Assembly (NCBI GenBank): GCA_001600615.1
Contig: BCKK01000005.1
Coordinates: forward strand, 1,699,559-1,763,558
DNA: 64,000 nt
Source of the DNA: Dioszegia crocea
Taxonomy: Eukaryota > Basidiomycota > Tremellomycetes > Tremellales > Bulleribasidiaceae
Direction: 5' to 3'
A model generated the notes under the pieces. That model was given only the letters and a program-made list of their open reading frames with translations. It had not been told where the DNA came from and did no database searches. Made by a program: the position numbers and the translations under genes. This document shows positions 21,561 through 32,286 of this stretch, piece after piece. Position 1 is the stretch's first letter; the number at the start of each line of letters is the position of its first letter.

Positions 21561-23732
21561 TTACACCTTCAATACCTTCATTTCACTCGTGATGGTTGTC
21601 AAGCCTAATGTCTTCTCGACCCTCTCTAGCGCGACCTAGATTCATCAGCTGATGCCCGCAATTTCCCAGCCTTTCAGCTGTTTACAGCGGAGCTAACCTT
21701 GATCTTTTCCGTATCGGAGCAGAAAGTAACTCGAAACCATCCGGGTGTGGGCTGCTTATACGTAGATCCTCGAGCCTGTGAGAATGAGCGTCTAATCTCT
21801 TCGGAGACACGGTCTGATACTGATAAATGGCACATAAAGGGAACTTACAAGATACACTCCGCCAGCGATAAGCTTGTCCGAAATGACATTCTCGGCCTCT
21901 TCATCCTTGATATCCACCTTCGCGCCAAGATTGACCATGAGGAAGTTGCCCCTGTTGGGATGAGCACCAAACCCTACTGAACTGGATCCTTGACGATAGA
22001 CGACAACCGAAACTCACGCATTACTCCTCGCGACCGGTATGCCCCTTTCCTCAAACCAACCCCTCGTTATCGCTGCAGCCTCGCCCAGCCTCTTCTTATT
22101 CTCTGCAAAGAACCAATCGAGCCATTCTCGATCGTTCAAGATATGAGACCAAACCGCATCGGCCATTGACGACACTGTGGGATCAGCTCATGGCGCCATG
22201 TTGGGACCGCTGACAGCTGGTAGGTTCGCCTCACCTTTCACGAAGAAACCTGTTCCGCTCAAGGCGGTTATGAGGGCTTCATTATGCTGTGAAAGGAAGA
22301 CACCGATACGGAGGCCGTTGGCGCAGAAACTGAAAGGGTCAGCTGAGGAGTCCATAAGGGCGCGACCCTGGATGTAGCTCACTCTTTACTCATCCCATAC
22401 ACAACTGCGGTCTATCAGTACAGGCCCCGGCCCGTCTCAAAGCACACTCACGATGCAGCCGAGATCGATCGAACGTCACCCCGAGCTCCTTAGCATAATC
22501 GATACTCAAAGCCGACTCAAACTTCGGTGCCTCGGGCCATTCTGACATGTCAGATGGATTCTCCTTTCCCTCGTAAGGCCCAAGTAAAAGGGACACACCA
22601 TCATTATCATAGATACTCTTGGCGTAGATCTCATTCATGATCAGATGCAGATCCTCCTCTTGCGCAAATTTAGCAAAGGCGAGCAAAGTTTCGCGGGGGT
22701 ATGTCCGACCCAGAGGATTATGGGGGTTGGTAATGACCTATGAAGTCAGCGAGAACGCTCTCCCTCCTCTTCTGCAGTCTGCTAGCATGACACACCATTG
22801 CTTTTGGCTTGGTACCCTCTGCTCGGAGCTTATCCACAATCTTCTTATACACCTCGATGGAATCTGGCTCGAAGCCCTCGTCCATTGATGCAACTGGCAC
22901 AGGAACGACTTTGGCATTGGTCCGAAGGGAGAAGTCCCAAGTATAGGCATTATAGCTGTAAGGTCAGGTGAATACCCCCCCATCGGCCAATCAGAATAGA
23001 CATACTGCGGCACGGAGATGAGAATAGCGTCACCTTCGTCGCACATCACATGGCCTAGCTGGTCGAATACTACTCTAATCAGCAAAGCTTGAAACCTGCC
23101 CAAGGCTGGAGGCACATACGTGCTGTACAACCATTCGCTACACCGGTCAGCTGCGCCTTCAGAGCTTTCGCGGGGAGTAAGAGCCTGAGGCGACTCACAG
23201 AATATGATCTGTTCCGGATTCACCTTCTCCAAAGGGTGGAAATAGCTGAATAGTCAGTACATAGTCGGTAGCGCCTTGGGCTGAAGAGCAACATGCTCGT
23301 TAAAGTAACCGCTCATCGCTTTAGCTAGTCTTTTACTGGCTGTCAAGCCATCTCCGTACCCCAGATCAGGCAGGTCGAAAGACTTCATGGCGCCTTCTCT
23401 TATTTTCTAATTGTCAATTCCAGGCCACAGAGCAGGCTCAGGCGATCAAGACGCACCTCCATAACTTCCTTGTCCATCAGGTGGTTCTCAGCCACACCCC
23501 TGAACGTGTCAGCTGCCCGTTATCTTCCTTGACAAGAAGGAGCGGACATACAGCGAGACGATACCTTCCGGGTTGGTATCTCTATCGTACGCTATCTAGG
23601 TCAGCCTTTCGAGGTTCTTAGCATCACCGATTGGCTCAGATCCAACATACCATTCGCGTACATGCTTACAAACTTCCTCATCCCAGCTCCCATCTCCGTC
23701 CCAGCCCTAGATCTTTCGCTCAAAGCAACCAT
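21561..23732 (-). CDS. PLP-dependent class I/II aminotransferase, ACC-synthase family
   Basis: 450 aa in 16 exons (23732-23651, 23591-23552, 23499-23457, 23406-23297, 23245-23199, 23137-23120, 23069-23006, 22955-22796, 22737-22599, 22541-22452, 22404-22383, 22329-22235, 22174-22018, 21981-21849, 21775-21698, 21635-21561), phases consistent. Family hallmarks: GVAENHLMD, DLGYGDGLTASKRL, SNGCTAL, VITNPHNPLGR (PLP phosphate/Asn region), EIYAKSIY, YGMSKDFCANGLRIG with the PLP lysine, HPNRGNF and PGWFRVTFC near the end. Fungal members are aminotransferases or lyases of uncertain substrate; true ACC synthesis is not implied. Exons 6 and 11 are 18 and 22 bases. Intron 4 appears to be GC-AG. Intron 9 (22598-22542, 57 bases) is in-frame and stop-free, so retention would only insert 19 residues. 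Confidence 0.9.
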
Positions 23733-23747
23733 GATTAAACTGTCCAC

Positions 23748-23984
23748 TTATTCTTTATCTCCCAGACGAGCAGAGCTGCCTGTCTCGACTGGCTCAGGAG
23801 CGCTGTTCTTGAGTATACTCTTGGGATGGGGTTGAGAGGAAGGAGGAGTGCCTCTAGCAGTTGCCAGATCTTGATCTCTATGCGCAGGGTTCTGAAGGGG
23901 CGGTGTACGAGGAGGTTCGGCAAATGTCGTTGTGGGTTGAGTTGTCGGTGTCGAGGGGCCCGCGTTGGAGGACTGGGTGGACAT
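23748..23984 (-). CDS. 78-codon ORF immediately upstream of the aminotransferase (uORF or small gene)
   Basis: ATG at 23984 to TAA at 23750-23748, then 15 bases before the aminotransferase ATG on the same strand. The peptide is Ser/Thr/Pro/Gln-rich (MSTQSSNAGPSTPTTQ) with a PHPKSILKN stretch near the C-terminus. No splice from it into the downstream frame was found. It is either a long upstream ORF acting on aminotransferase translation, or the first cistron of a bicistronic mRNA, or chance. I do not recognise it. Confidence 0.4.
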   Translation of the reverse strand: MSTQSSNAGPSTPTTQPTTTFAEPPRTPPLQNPAHRDQDLATARGTPPSSQPHPKSILKNSAPEPVETGSSARLGDKE

Positions 23985-24310
23985 CCGGGTACCGCGGACA
24001 GAGGAAGGAGCGGGATTGGCGGGCTATCACAGGGTGTGACACTCTTTTTTCGCGTGGAGACTTCTCTGCGGGTGTATAGCAGCCGTAAGGTGGATCGAGT
24101 TCTCTATATGTGGTTGCTGGGGGTCAAGAGTGATACTGGCTGAGATGCCTTATCGCGAAGACTGGGTGACCGCCTCATTCCCTCTCATTCCCTACAGGGT
24201 AGATTACATCATTAGTCTAGGCATCGTTAGGCGAGCTAAACGAGGTGGTCAGAGGAAAGAGGGGCAAAGATGGGCGACGAGCTTGAGCTTCGGACCTCTC
24301 AGCCATCACG
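23985..24310. promoter_or_regulatory. Divergent promoter, aminotransferase / QRI7
   Basis: 326 bases separate the minus-strand 78-codon ORF and the plus-strand QRI7 ATG. Both transcripts must start within or near this stretch. No TATA box is evident. Confidence 0.45.
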
Positions 24311-25871
24311 ATGGTCATCGCGAGACCCTTCGCTTCACAATGGAAGCTCGTCCGCGCCCAATCGATCTGGCGAACTTTCCACCAACCCCGCCGGCACACC
24401 TCGATCGGCACAAGCAGACCTCTGACGGTTCTCGCTCTCGAATCGTCCGCTGATGATTCTTGCTGCTCAATCGTCACTTCGGCCAGGGAGATCTTGACCA
24501 ATGTGGTGATCAAGCAACATCTCATAAATGCAAAGCATGGAGGTATACACCCTCTCAAGGCCCAAGAAGCGCACGACTCGGGAATCGTCAGTTTTGATTC
24601 TAACTATAATCGAGATGGCCCGGGCTGATGGCTGCAGTAGCCACTTGCTATAGCCCGCGCATTGAAAGAGGCTCAAATGCGAGTGGAAGATGTCGACGCA
24701 GTAGCCTATACCCGCGGACCCGGGATGTATGGGTGTCTGAGCGTAGCGGCAGGAGCTGCGAAGGCTTTGGCAGCTAGTGCTGGAAAGCCAATATATGGGA
24801 TACATCACATGGTATGTCCGAGCGGGAAGCGCAGCATTCTGTAGGGTGACAGCAAGCTGATACTCCAGCAAGCCCACGCTCTTACTCCTCTACTCACCGA
24901 AGCCACACCTCCCGAATTCCCATTCTTAGTTCTGCTCGTTTCGGGTGGTCACACTCAGCTCGTCCTGGCGCAGAGTCTGAACCAATATCGGATCCTGGGT
25001 AAATCGCTAGACAACTCAGTAGGGTAGGTCTTTTCCTGGGTTGGAGTGGACCCGCAAAGCGCTAATAGGCCAGAGATGCTTTTGACAAAGCCGCCCGCCT
25101 CCTCAACATCCCAACGTCCCCAACCCAAAACCCTGGAGCTCAACTCGAGCACTACGCCTCACTTCCACCACTCCCACCATTCGATACTGCCCCTCTACCC
25201 GCCTTTCCTATCCCGCTCTCTCCATCTTCATCAGCTGCCAAACAGCACAAGCGGCAACATGACGGTCCGGTCTTTTCATTTGCGGGTCTTCTGACGCATA
25301 CCGATCGCGTGGTGGAGAAGATGAAGGTACAGAGGCGGAAGGATAAGGGAGCGGGAGTCGGGGATGTGGGTGAAGAGGCGATGTGGAGGGAGGTTGGGGG
25401 CAAGTTTCAGGTCGCTGCGGTCGGGCATTTGATACAGCAATTGAAGGGTGTTCTGGCGGAGTCTGGTGGTGGAGATGGAGATCTGCGGGGAGTGAAGGGG
25501 TTGGTGGTCTCTGGGGGAGTCGCGAGTAACATGTACCTCCGACGACGGTGAGTGTCTCCTCAATCTGCTCCGCCTCTCCATGTCCTTGAATCCATCAAAG
25601 CTGATTTTGTAGGTTACAGGAACTGGTCGATACTTTGCCCACTGCGCAGATGGTCAAGCTATTTTATCCGCCATTGGCTCTTTGCACAGGTCAGTCGGGC
25701 ATGGTCAAAACTCGATCTGGGCTCAGTTGACAAATTACAGACAACGCAGCAATGATAGCTTGGGCAGCTATACTACGAATCCAGAATGGTTCCCCATCCG
25801 AGGGGTATGATCTGCCCATCAGACGAAAGTGGAGCTTGGAAGATCTGTACGATGACTTAACTGATGTATGA
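24311..25871 (+). CDS. QRI7: Mitochondrial tRNA N6-adenosine threonylcarbamoyltransferase
   Basis: Makes t6A37 in mitochondrial tRNAs (TsaD/Kae1/OSGEPL1 family). Six exons, 24311-24586, 24641-24811, 24869-25023, 25074-25547, 25613-25689 and 25741-25871, phases consistent, 427 aa. The first 35 residues are Arg/Ser/Gln-rich without acidic residues ([20 protein letters not shown]), a likely mitochondrial presequence that separates Qri7 from cytosolic Kae1. Core motifs: [25 protein letters not shown] (metal-binding His pair), [42 protein letters not shown], and [10 protein letters not shown] with the metal-binding Asp. An extra Lys/Arg/Ser-rich insertion lies between ARLLNIP and SFAGL. A truncated relative of the last three exons lies at 32287. 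Confidence 0.94.
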
Positions 25872-26233
25872 ATAGGTCTTGGGATGGTCGACTCTGGGCA
25901 TTAATGACATGCTCATATCATATCGACGTTGGCATTGTTCTCTCTAACGCGCGGGCTGACCATCTTGAGCGAGTGCGCACTTTGAGCAGTGCAGAGTGCG
26001 GTGTGCAATTCACATGGTAACGGTGTCCAGTTTTCCTTGGCAGAATCAATGGGCAGTCTTTGAAAGTGAGCTGGTATTCCGAGGTGAGCTTCCGCAAGGC
26101 CCGGGCCGTGAGTTAAGTGTGCACACTGATTACGCCCTTCGCCACAAACGTCGTTCCGAATGGAAACCTACTAGCTGGTCGAGGTCGAGGCAAAAGAAGC
26201 CACTGATATGCATATCCGAGCCGTATCACACCG
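25872..26233. other. Convergent 3' intergenic region
   Basis: Between the stop codons of QRI7 and the Zn2Cys6 regulator. No coding signal or repeat was seen by eye. Confidence 0.45.
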
Positions 26234-28332
26234 CTAACTTGTCCATCCTCCAGCATTATTGAACAGCATATTCACCAGATCGATGCTGTCCGGATCTAGC
26301 TGCATATCATCGTCCATTGGCAATGAAAGTCCCGCATCTCGCGCCACGCCCTCCAATGTGCCCTCAAGACTTGACGGAAAGAGACCGTCAAATGGTGATG
26401 TGACCAAGATCTTGTCGAATGCCAACATGATGTGTCGAAATAGCTCGGCGTATCGCTGGGTTATCCGATTTTGCCGCGCATTATCTTGCAGGAATGACAG
26501 GCATGATTGAAGGTCGATATCGCCTGAAGTCGTTGTGGCTGCATCTACACAAGCAGGTCTCGCCCTTACAATTAGCTACGTCTGACGCAGACTTACCAAG
26601 AGCAGTAAAGCAGTGTCAGACCTGCCAGAAACACTTCGACGTATCCTTCCCAGCCGGGGCATATCCTCCCCAAAGTTCCCGCCTGAAGCGCACTTTGGGC
26701 AATACGGATCGTGTCCCTCGTAGCGCTTATGCAAATCTGCATCGCTTCGATCGACGGGGTGGGGAAACTCGGACTAGGTCGATATAGGACTAGAGCTGCG
26801 TGGTTGAAGAGAAGGCTGAAAATGTCACGCTCGGGTGTGCCGGGTTGGGCATACTCAAATACCTCGGCTTGCCAAGAGACCAGACGGGTCTGTAGCTCAG
26901 CCACGCGATTGGTAGTCTCTTCTTGAGACATGGACGATCTTCCCTCTGATCGTCTGGCCTATCAGCGAGTAATAACGCGTGGACTTACGTGACATATACG
27001 CATTCTAGAATATCACCGAGTAATGCGCGCTGGCGTATGAGGTGGATTGAAGGGCGGATATTGATGGCAACGGTATCTCCCCCGAAAAGTAGCTGAAGAC
27101 TATGTGGAATATAATCGTCATGGACACTAGGATAGGCTCCATCGATTCCTATATTGATCAATTATGACAAGGGCAAACTCACCTTGGTTCCGAATGCCTA
27201 GAACTCGGCCAGTACCGGTAGCGATACCTCGCTCGATGGAATACATGCTCCTGTTCAGTAAGCTCTAGCCAAGCATTCGCCGAGATACTCACCACCAAAC
27301 CCTTCGCCTGTTCTCCCGCTCTTCTTCCGTCATGTCCCATTTATACGAGTTTCGCGTGAGCCCCATCGATATGCCCAGCCGCAGCCCGAAGCCGGCAAGC
27401 TGCCAAGCATCAACGGATGTAGCCCCCTGAGCCGCCCACCCTCTAGTACTCCAGAGGCAGCACAAACCCGCAGCTCGTACCGCGTCCAGACCCGCTTCCG
27501 CAAAAACAGCCGGAAGAAAGGCCGCCGCGGCGAGGTAGTACTCTTCCGGGTTGTGAGCGTCAAGAAGAGGGAGGGCGGACCGATCGACGATAAGAGCTCC
27601 AAGAGCGTAAATGAGAAAAAGGCTGGCCCGACCGAAGTTTGACGGAGGATCTACCCCAGTGCCACCTCTTGATGTGTCGTACAGCGCGATGATTGCGCAA
27701 GTGAGGGCGGAGAGATCGAGGAAGGGATAGAAAGGATGTATCGATGAGAGGTATGATTGGATATACCGAGATGCAAGCTGCCATGGCGGATGACCAGCTC
27801 TGACTCGAGTAGTCAAGATAGGTGGATCATGCCATGGGGCAGGGACGATCTCGTGATGATATAAGCGTAAAACCGAAGCGACCAGTGCGGCGATGGTGAC
27901 ACCCGCCATGCTTCCAGCTGATATCAGCACAGTCCATCTTCCAGACTCACTATACGAGCCTGCTCCCCTTAAACTGAGAAGTCCTATTTCCTCCACCACA
28001 GTGTCTGTCCTGCGGTCCACGCCAGGCACCGTCTGCTTTAGCTCCAGCTTTGACCCTGTAGGTACTCGAATCGCTCGTCCGCCAGCCTCGATATCGACGG
28101 CATATGCCACATCGACGAGGCTCTCCAGCCACCTTACTCTCTCCTCCAGACCTTCGACATATGCGTCTGTCCACATAATACACTCGCCGACATTACACCC
28201 AGATAGCTTGCCTCTTCCGCAGGGGATGCAGACGGGCCGGGAGCCGTCACATTTGACCTTGCGATCTCGGCAGTTTCTGCAAGCCCCAATGAGCTTGCAG
28301 TTCCTGTTAAGGCTTGATTGTGTGGCGGACAT
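26234..28332 (-). CDS. Zn2Cys6 fungal transcription factor, 651 aa
   Basis: Five exons, 28332-27293, 27250-27183, 27148-26989, 26953-26597 and 26564-26234, phases consistent. Residues about 15-45 form the binuclear zinc cluster: CRNCRDRKVKCDGSRPVC then CIPC and CGRGKLSGC, the six-Cys pattern of Gal4-type factors. A short linker and a leucine-containing coiled segment (YVEGLEERVRWLESL) follow. The middle region (SSIHPFYPFLD, GLGLR-type helix ending in ENRRRVWWSMYSIERGIA) matches the fungal-specific transcription factor domain. It sits tail-side of the MFS transporter on the same strand, so it may control that gene and the aminotransferase beyond; the inducer is unknown. The start is the first ATG before the cluster. 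Confidence 0.92.
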
Positions 28333-28657
28333 AGGTGCTCGTAGCTGCAATGGAGAATGAGTGATGAAAGTCAACGCACAAGTAAGAGGTCTCCCTGTCG
28401 CGCTATCTTGGCTTCCCGTAAGCGTTGGGCGCAGCCGGTGCCTTAAATTTCGATGGATAAGTCCGCGTGCCAGAGGAATGTGATAGATATGAGCGCATGA
28501 TGCTTGAGCTCGCCTGTATATACGAATGTGGCCATGCCCTGATAGATGACAGTGCAAAGTTTGATCATCAGAGCAGATAAATATGCACATGATCCCCGAC
28601 CTTTCTCTCTCTATGTCTAAATTAACCCAAACACGACCTCATGATTCATCTAACCTC
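28333..28657. other. Promoter region of the Zn2Cys6 regulator
   Basis: 325 bases between the stop of the MFS gene and the ATG of the regulator. Contains no supported ORF. Confidence 0.45.
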
Positions 28658-30448
28658 TCAATACGAATACCTGTAATCCTTATTGACCTTGTCCGTATCG
28701 CCCGTGTTGAACGCCGTCTCCACCACAGTCTGCTGATTTAGGTGGGGCACGCCATAGATCCTATCCCTACGCTTGTTCTCATTGCAAACAACAGCCCAAT
28801 AAGCGCCACCACACAGGAACATGACTGGACCGTCAGTAAAAACCTCAATGAACGGGAATTTGCCACTCACTCGCAAAGCAGACCATCATGGCGTATAATC
28901 CTAGCTTATAAAACGGAGCTTGATTTGCTATGAATAACTGAGGACCGACAATGTTTCCAACGGCGTACGCCACGGCAACTGAAACGGAGGCGAATGCCTT
29001 CTTGGTCGTGCCCGAGGTATTCGATGTTACGAGCGAGAGACAGAGCACCCAGGGGACGTCTATTCATCAGCCGGATCCAGACTGGATACGTACTGTAAAA
29101 GCCCATAAGATAGACACCGCAAAGAGCACCAGCTCTTTGTGTAAGGGGATCAAGAGCTGACATCAGTCTCGCAGTGCAATGTTGACTTACTGTTGATGAG
29201 GATAGCGCCGATGAGCGCCGGCAGACAGGCAATCATCCATAAGAGGCACCGGATGTTTGGAACATACAGCGCAATAAACGAGAAGATGATCTGACCAACG
29301 AGGGCCACAGCAGCTTGCGGTGTGGCCATGAGGGTGGTAGTCTGTTGGTCGTACCCGAAGCCGGCGATAATGAGCGGGTTGAAGTTTGTGATACCGGCGT
29401 TGGTGATTGATTGCGCAATAACGAATAAGCTGAAACTTAGCATATACCTTCTCGAGTCTTATCATGACGCCAGCTCACATAACGATCCAGTACTGAGGTT
29501 GAGTAATAGCCTCGAGACAGTGTCTTGGGTTGAACTTCTTATCATCGGCGCCTTGCTGATTGCCGACCAATCTCTCTTGCGCTCGTTGCTTCTCTCGCGC
29601 CTGTCTAATCAGCTATAGGATACATGAGATGGAAAGACGAGACATACGGTCAAGAACCAAGCTGTCCCTGGTCGGTCTGGAAGCATGATAGTCACGATGA
29701 TACCGACAAACACCGTCACGGCCCCGTAGATGAGGAATATGTAACGCCAAGTGGAGAGATTGCCCTGGATGTGACCGACTAGAGTCAGTATGTCCGAAGC
29801 CGAGACTCACTTGCATAACTGAGGATACCGCCAAAGATGCCGGCGAAGGTGTTATACCAGAGAGCGGTCCGCAAAGCCTGTTCGGATCTCTGCCCTCAGC
29901 TCCACACCAGAGGAACACTCACCATCCACCACTTTGACTGAATAATCATAAAGGCCGGGAGGATACCCGCTTCGAAGACGCCCAAGAGGAAGCGGACCGT
30001 AGCAAGACCGGCGAAGTTGTGACAAGCCGACATGGTGAGGATGACGATACCCCAGCAAGTAGTGACGACACCGACAAAGATACCAGTGTGAACCATGTTG
30101 ACAATCCAAAGGCAAGGGATGAGAGCGGCAAGGTAGCCAAAGTAGAAGATTGATCCGAGCCACGAGTACTCTTGCCCGATCAAACCAGTGTCTTGACGCA
30201 GGCCAAAGACCGCAGCGTAGGCCATACCCTGGAGCATGAGCTATAGTCCATCGATGACTTACATTCTTATCCAAAAAATCAAGGGTGGCAACTATGGTTA
30301 CAAGCGTCAACACCACACCGTCGATCTTGCGAAGAATCCGTTTGTCCAGTTCAGCATCCTCTTCGGTGGTGTCTACGGTGAGAAGTTCGTCTATTTTCTC
30401 GTCGATAGGCTCCTGCGTTGCGGTCTTAGCGTTCGTTGTTAGTAACAT
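28658..30448 (-). CDS. MFS transporter, anion:cation symporter (allantoate permease/Tna1-like) family, 491 aa
   Basis: Nine exons: 30448-30263, 30228-29923, 29877-29811, 29778-29648, 29600-29479, 29435-29191, 29156-29094, 29059-28871 and 28824-28658, phases consistent. The cytosolic N-terminus leads into the first membrane span (VLTLVTIVATLDFLDKNG). Typical Dal5-like landmarks follow: MAYAAVFGLRQDTGL, WLGSIFYFGYLAALIP, RFLLGVFEAGILPAFMIIQSKWW, TALWYNTFAGIFGG, HIQGNLSTWRYIFLIYGA, and LPDRPGTAWFL before the central loop. Two further groups of spans and a polar C-terminus complete a 12-TM protein. Relatives import carboxylates such as allantoate, nicotinate or vitamins; the substrate cannot be read here. 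It shares a 390-base divergent promoter with the class IV aminotransferase. Confidence 0.92.
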
Positions 30449-30838
30449 ACTGAAGGTCGATTGACTGGAGGCGGCATGACCACTCAGTGTATGCATATAT
30501 GTACTGCATAGGCTGACAAGAAGGATCAGAGGGGCTATAGATAGCGAGCCCGGATGGACCGAGGACTTCGGGAAGACCGGATGGTGACGGCATTGCGAAT
30601 TATGGCGAGATATGGCATGCGATAAGGATCGGCCGCTCTGCAACCGCCACCTGGTCTCTCTTAACTCCGAGGCCTGAACTCCAAAGAGGACCGGAGACCA
30701 GATTCGACTGATAAGATCCTCGGTCAAGCCGAGCGTACCTCGGAGCTCGCGAGGCAGCGCGAGCTGATATATGAGGTAGTGCTTTTTTCTCTGGAACGAC
30801 TCCCCATCTACCTCTCACTCGTACTGATAATCTTCACC
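30449..30838. promoter_or_regulatory. Bidirectional promoter, MFS transporter / class IV aminotransferase
   Basis: 390 bases between two divergent start codons. A shared promoter next to a pathway-type Zn2Cys6 gene suggests co-regulation. The stretch contains several CGG and CCG triplets of the kind bound by such factors, but I did not establish a spaced site. Confidence 0.5.
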
Positions 30839-32195
30839 ATGGTTGCCGCTACTCACGCTGTCATTCCCGACGACCGCAATGCCTCCATCCTCATCGGCAT
30901 GCGTGACGGCATGTCGGGCCAGTTTCGACTTGTCCCGCGCGAGCAGGCGACTGTGTCTGTTTTTGACAGCGCCTTCATGCTGGGCGATGGGATCTGGGAG
31001 GGTATTCGGTCCAAGCAGGGTGTGATTCAATTCGCCAAGGATCATCTGAATCGGCTATTCGAGAGTGCCAAAGCTATATGTAAGTCTTCATATATTGATC
31101 CCCAGCTGATAATAGATATGGACCTAGGCTGTACTCGTGCTGAGTTACTCGATATGATCCATCAGACCACAGATGCCAACGTAAGTCTTCCATTTATCCC
31201 ACTTACCTCAATGACTGATCATCTAGGATATGCAGACCTCGGATAGCGTCCACATCCGTCTCATGGTCTCCAGAGGGTAAGTTCAGTGGAATACAAAGCT
31301 GACGTGCAGACTGAAGAGGACACCCCATCAGAACCCGGCATCAACAATCGGCGTAAGTTCGCATTATATACTCTGTCATCTTGACGGTGTCGCTGACTTT
31401 TAGCTCCCCCTGATCGTGATTATCGCCGAACACAAGCGCCCCGACCCCTCTATCGCTGATCGCGGTCTCACGCTCATGACAGTACATGTCCGCCGTGGGA
31501 ACCCGGATGTCAAAGACGAGATGTAAGTCGCTTCAAGGTCCGGGTGCTGATATAAGGTGGAATCATATGTCGAAAGCAACCGATATACAGGCCTGCATTC
31601 AGTCTAACGCTATGGGCGCGGACGAGGCGCTCATGCTGGACGATCGCGGTTATGTCAAAACCTGCAACTCGACAAACTTCATGATCATAAGAGAGGGCCT
31701 GGACGAAGACGCAGGCAAACTTGTGGTGTGGTCGCCTACCAAGAACAACCAAATGCAGGGTATCACACGGCGGAGGACAATTGCAGTGTGTCGTGCAGCT
31801 GGGATCAAGGTCATCGAGCAGGACTTTTCCTTGACTGAGGTGTATGGTGCAGTCGAGGTGAGCTGGGCAGTCTCTGCTTGATATCCGAGGCCAAGCTGAT
31901 AGTCTAGGCATTCTGCTGCGGTACTTTCCCTGCTCAGATATCTGTGACACATGTTGACGGGCGACAAATCGGAGGTGAGCCAATCAACGTGATCGAGCTA
32001 AAATCAGATGGCTCCTCTCCCGGTCCGATGGTATCGTACATCAATCGGCTGTACGCCGATCACGTCAAGGCCGATATTCAGCGTGGGCGCGAGGCGGTGG
32101 TGGCGGAAGTGAGTGAGGCGGATATGAGCTGGGCCAAGCGAATCGGCTCTGGCTTTGGGGGCATAATAGTACCTGTAGCAAATGGGCACCACTAG
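30839..32195 (+). CDS. Class IV aminotransferase (BCAT / D-amino acid transaminase fold), 368 aa
   Basis: Seven exons, 30839-31079, 31116-31180, 31227-31276, 31310-31352, 31404-31522, 31557-31857 and 31908-32195, phases consistent. Class IV PLP signature: SVFDSAFMLGDGIWEGIR at the N-terminus, HIRLMVSRGLKRTPHQNP, then SKATDIQACIQSNAMGADEALMLD with the probable PLP lysine, CNSTNFMI, and QGITRRRTIAVCRAAGI. The C-terminal part (GGEPINVIEL, PMVSYINRLYADHV) is also standard. Length and motif choice point to the DAAT/4-amino-4-deoxychorismate-lyase-like branch rather than classical mitochondrial Bat1; no targeting signal is seen. Reaction: transfer of an amino group between an amino acid and a 2-oxo acid; substrate unknown. 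Divergent from the MFS gene. Confidence 0.9.
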
Positions 32196-32286
32196 GGTGG
32201 TTGAGTTCATGCATGTATATAGTAGTCATGAGATATGTTGCCACTACGAGCTCCCATATCTCACCGCTGCCCGCTCTCACGTCACA

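Noticed and set aside
27289..28590. Longer N-terminus for the Zn2Cys6 factor starting near 28590
   Set aside because: The extension starts at a non-ATG codon. The ATG at 28332 just before the zinc cluster is the normal position for this family.
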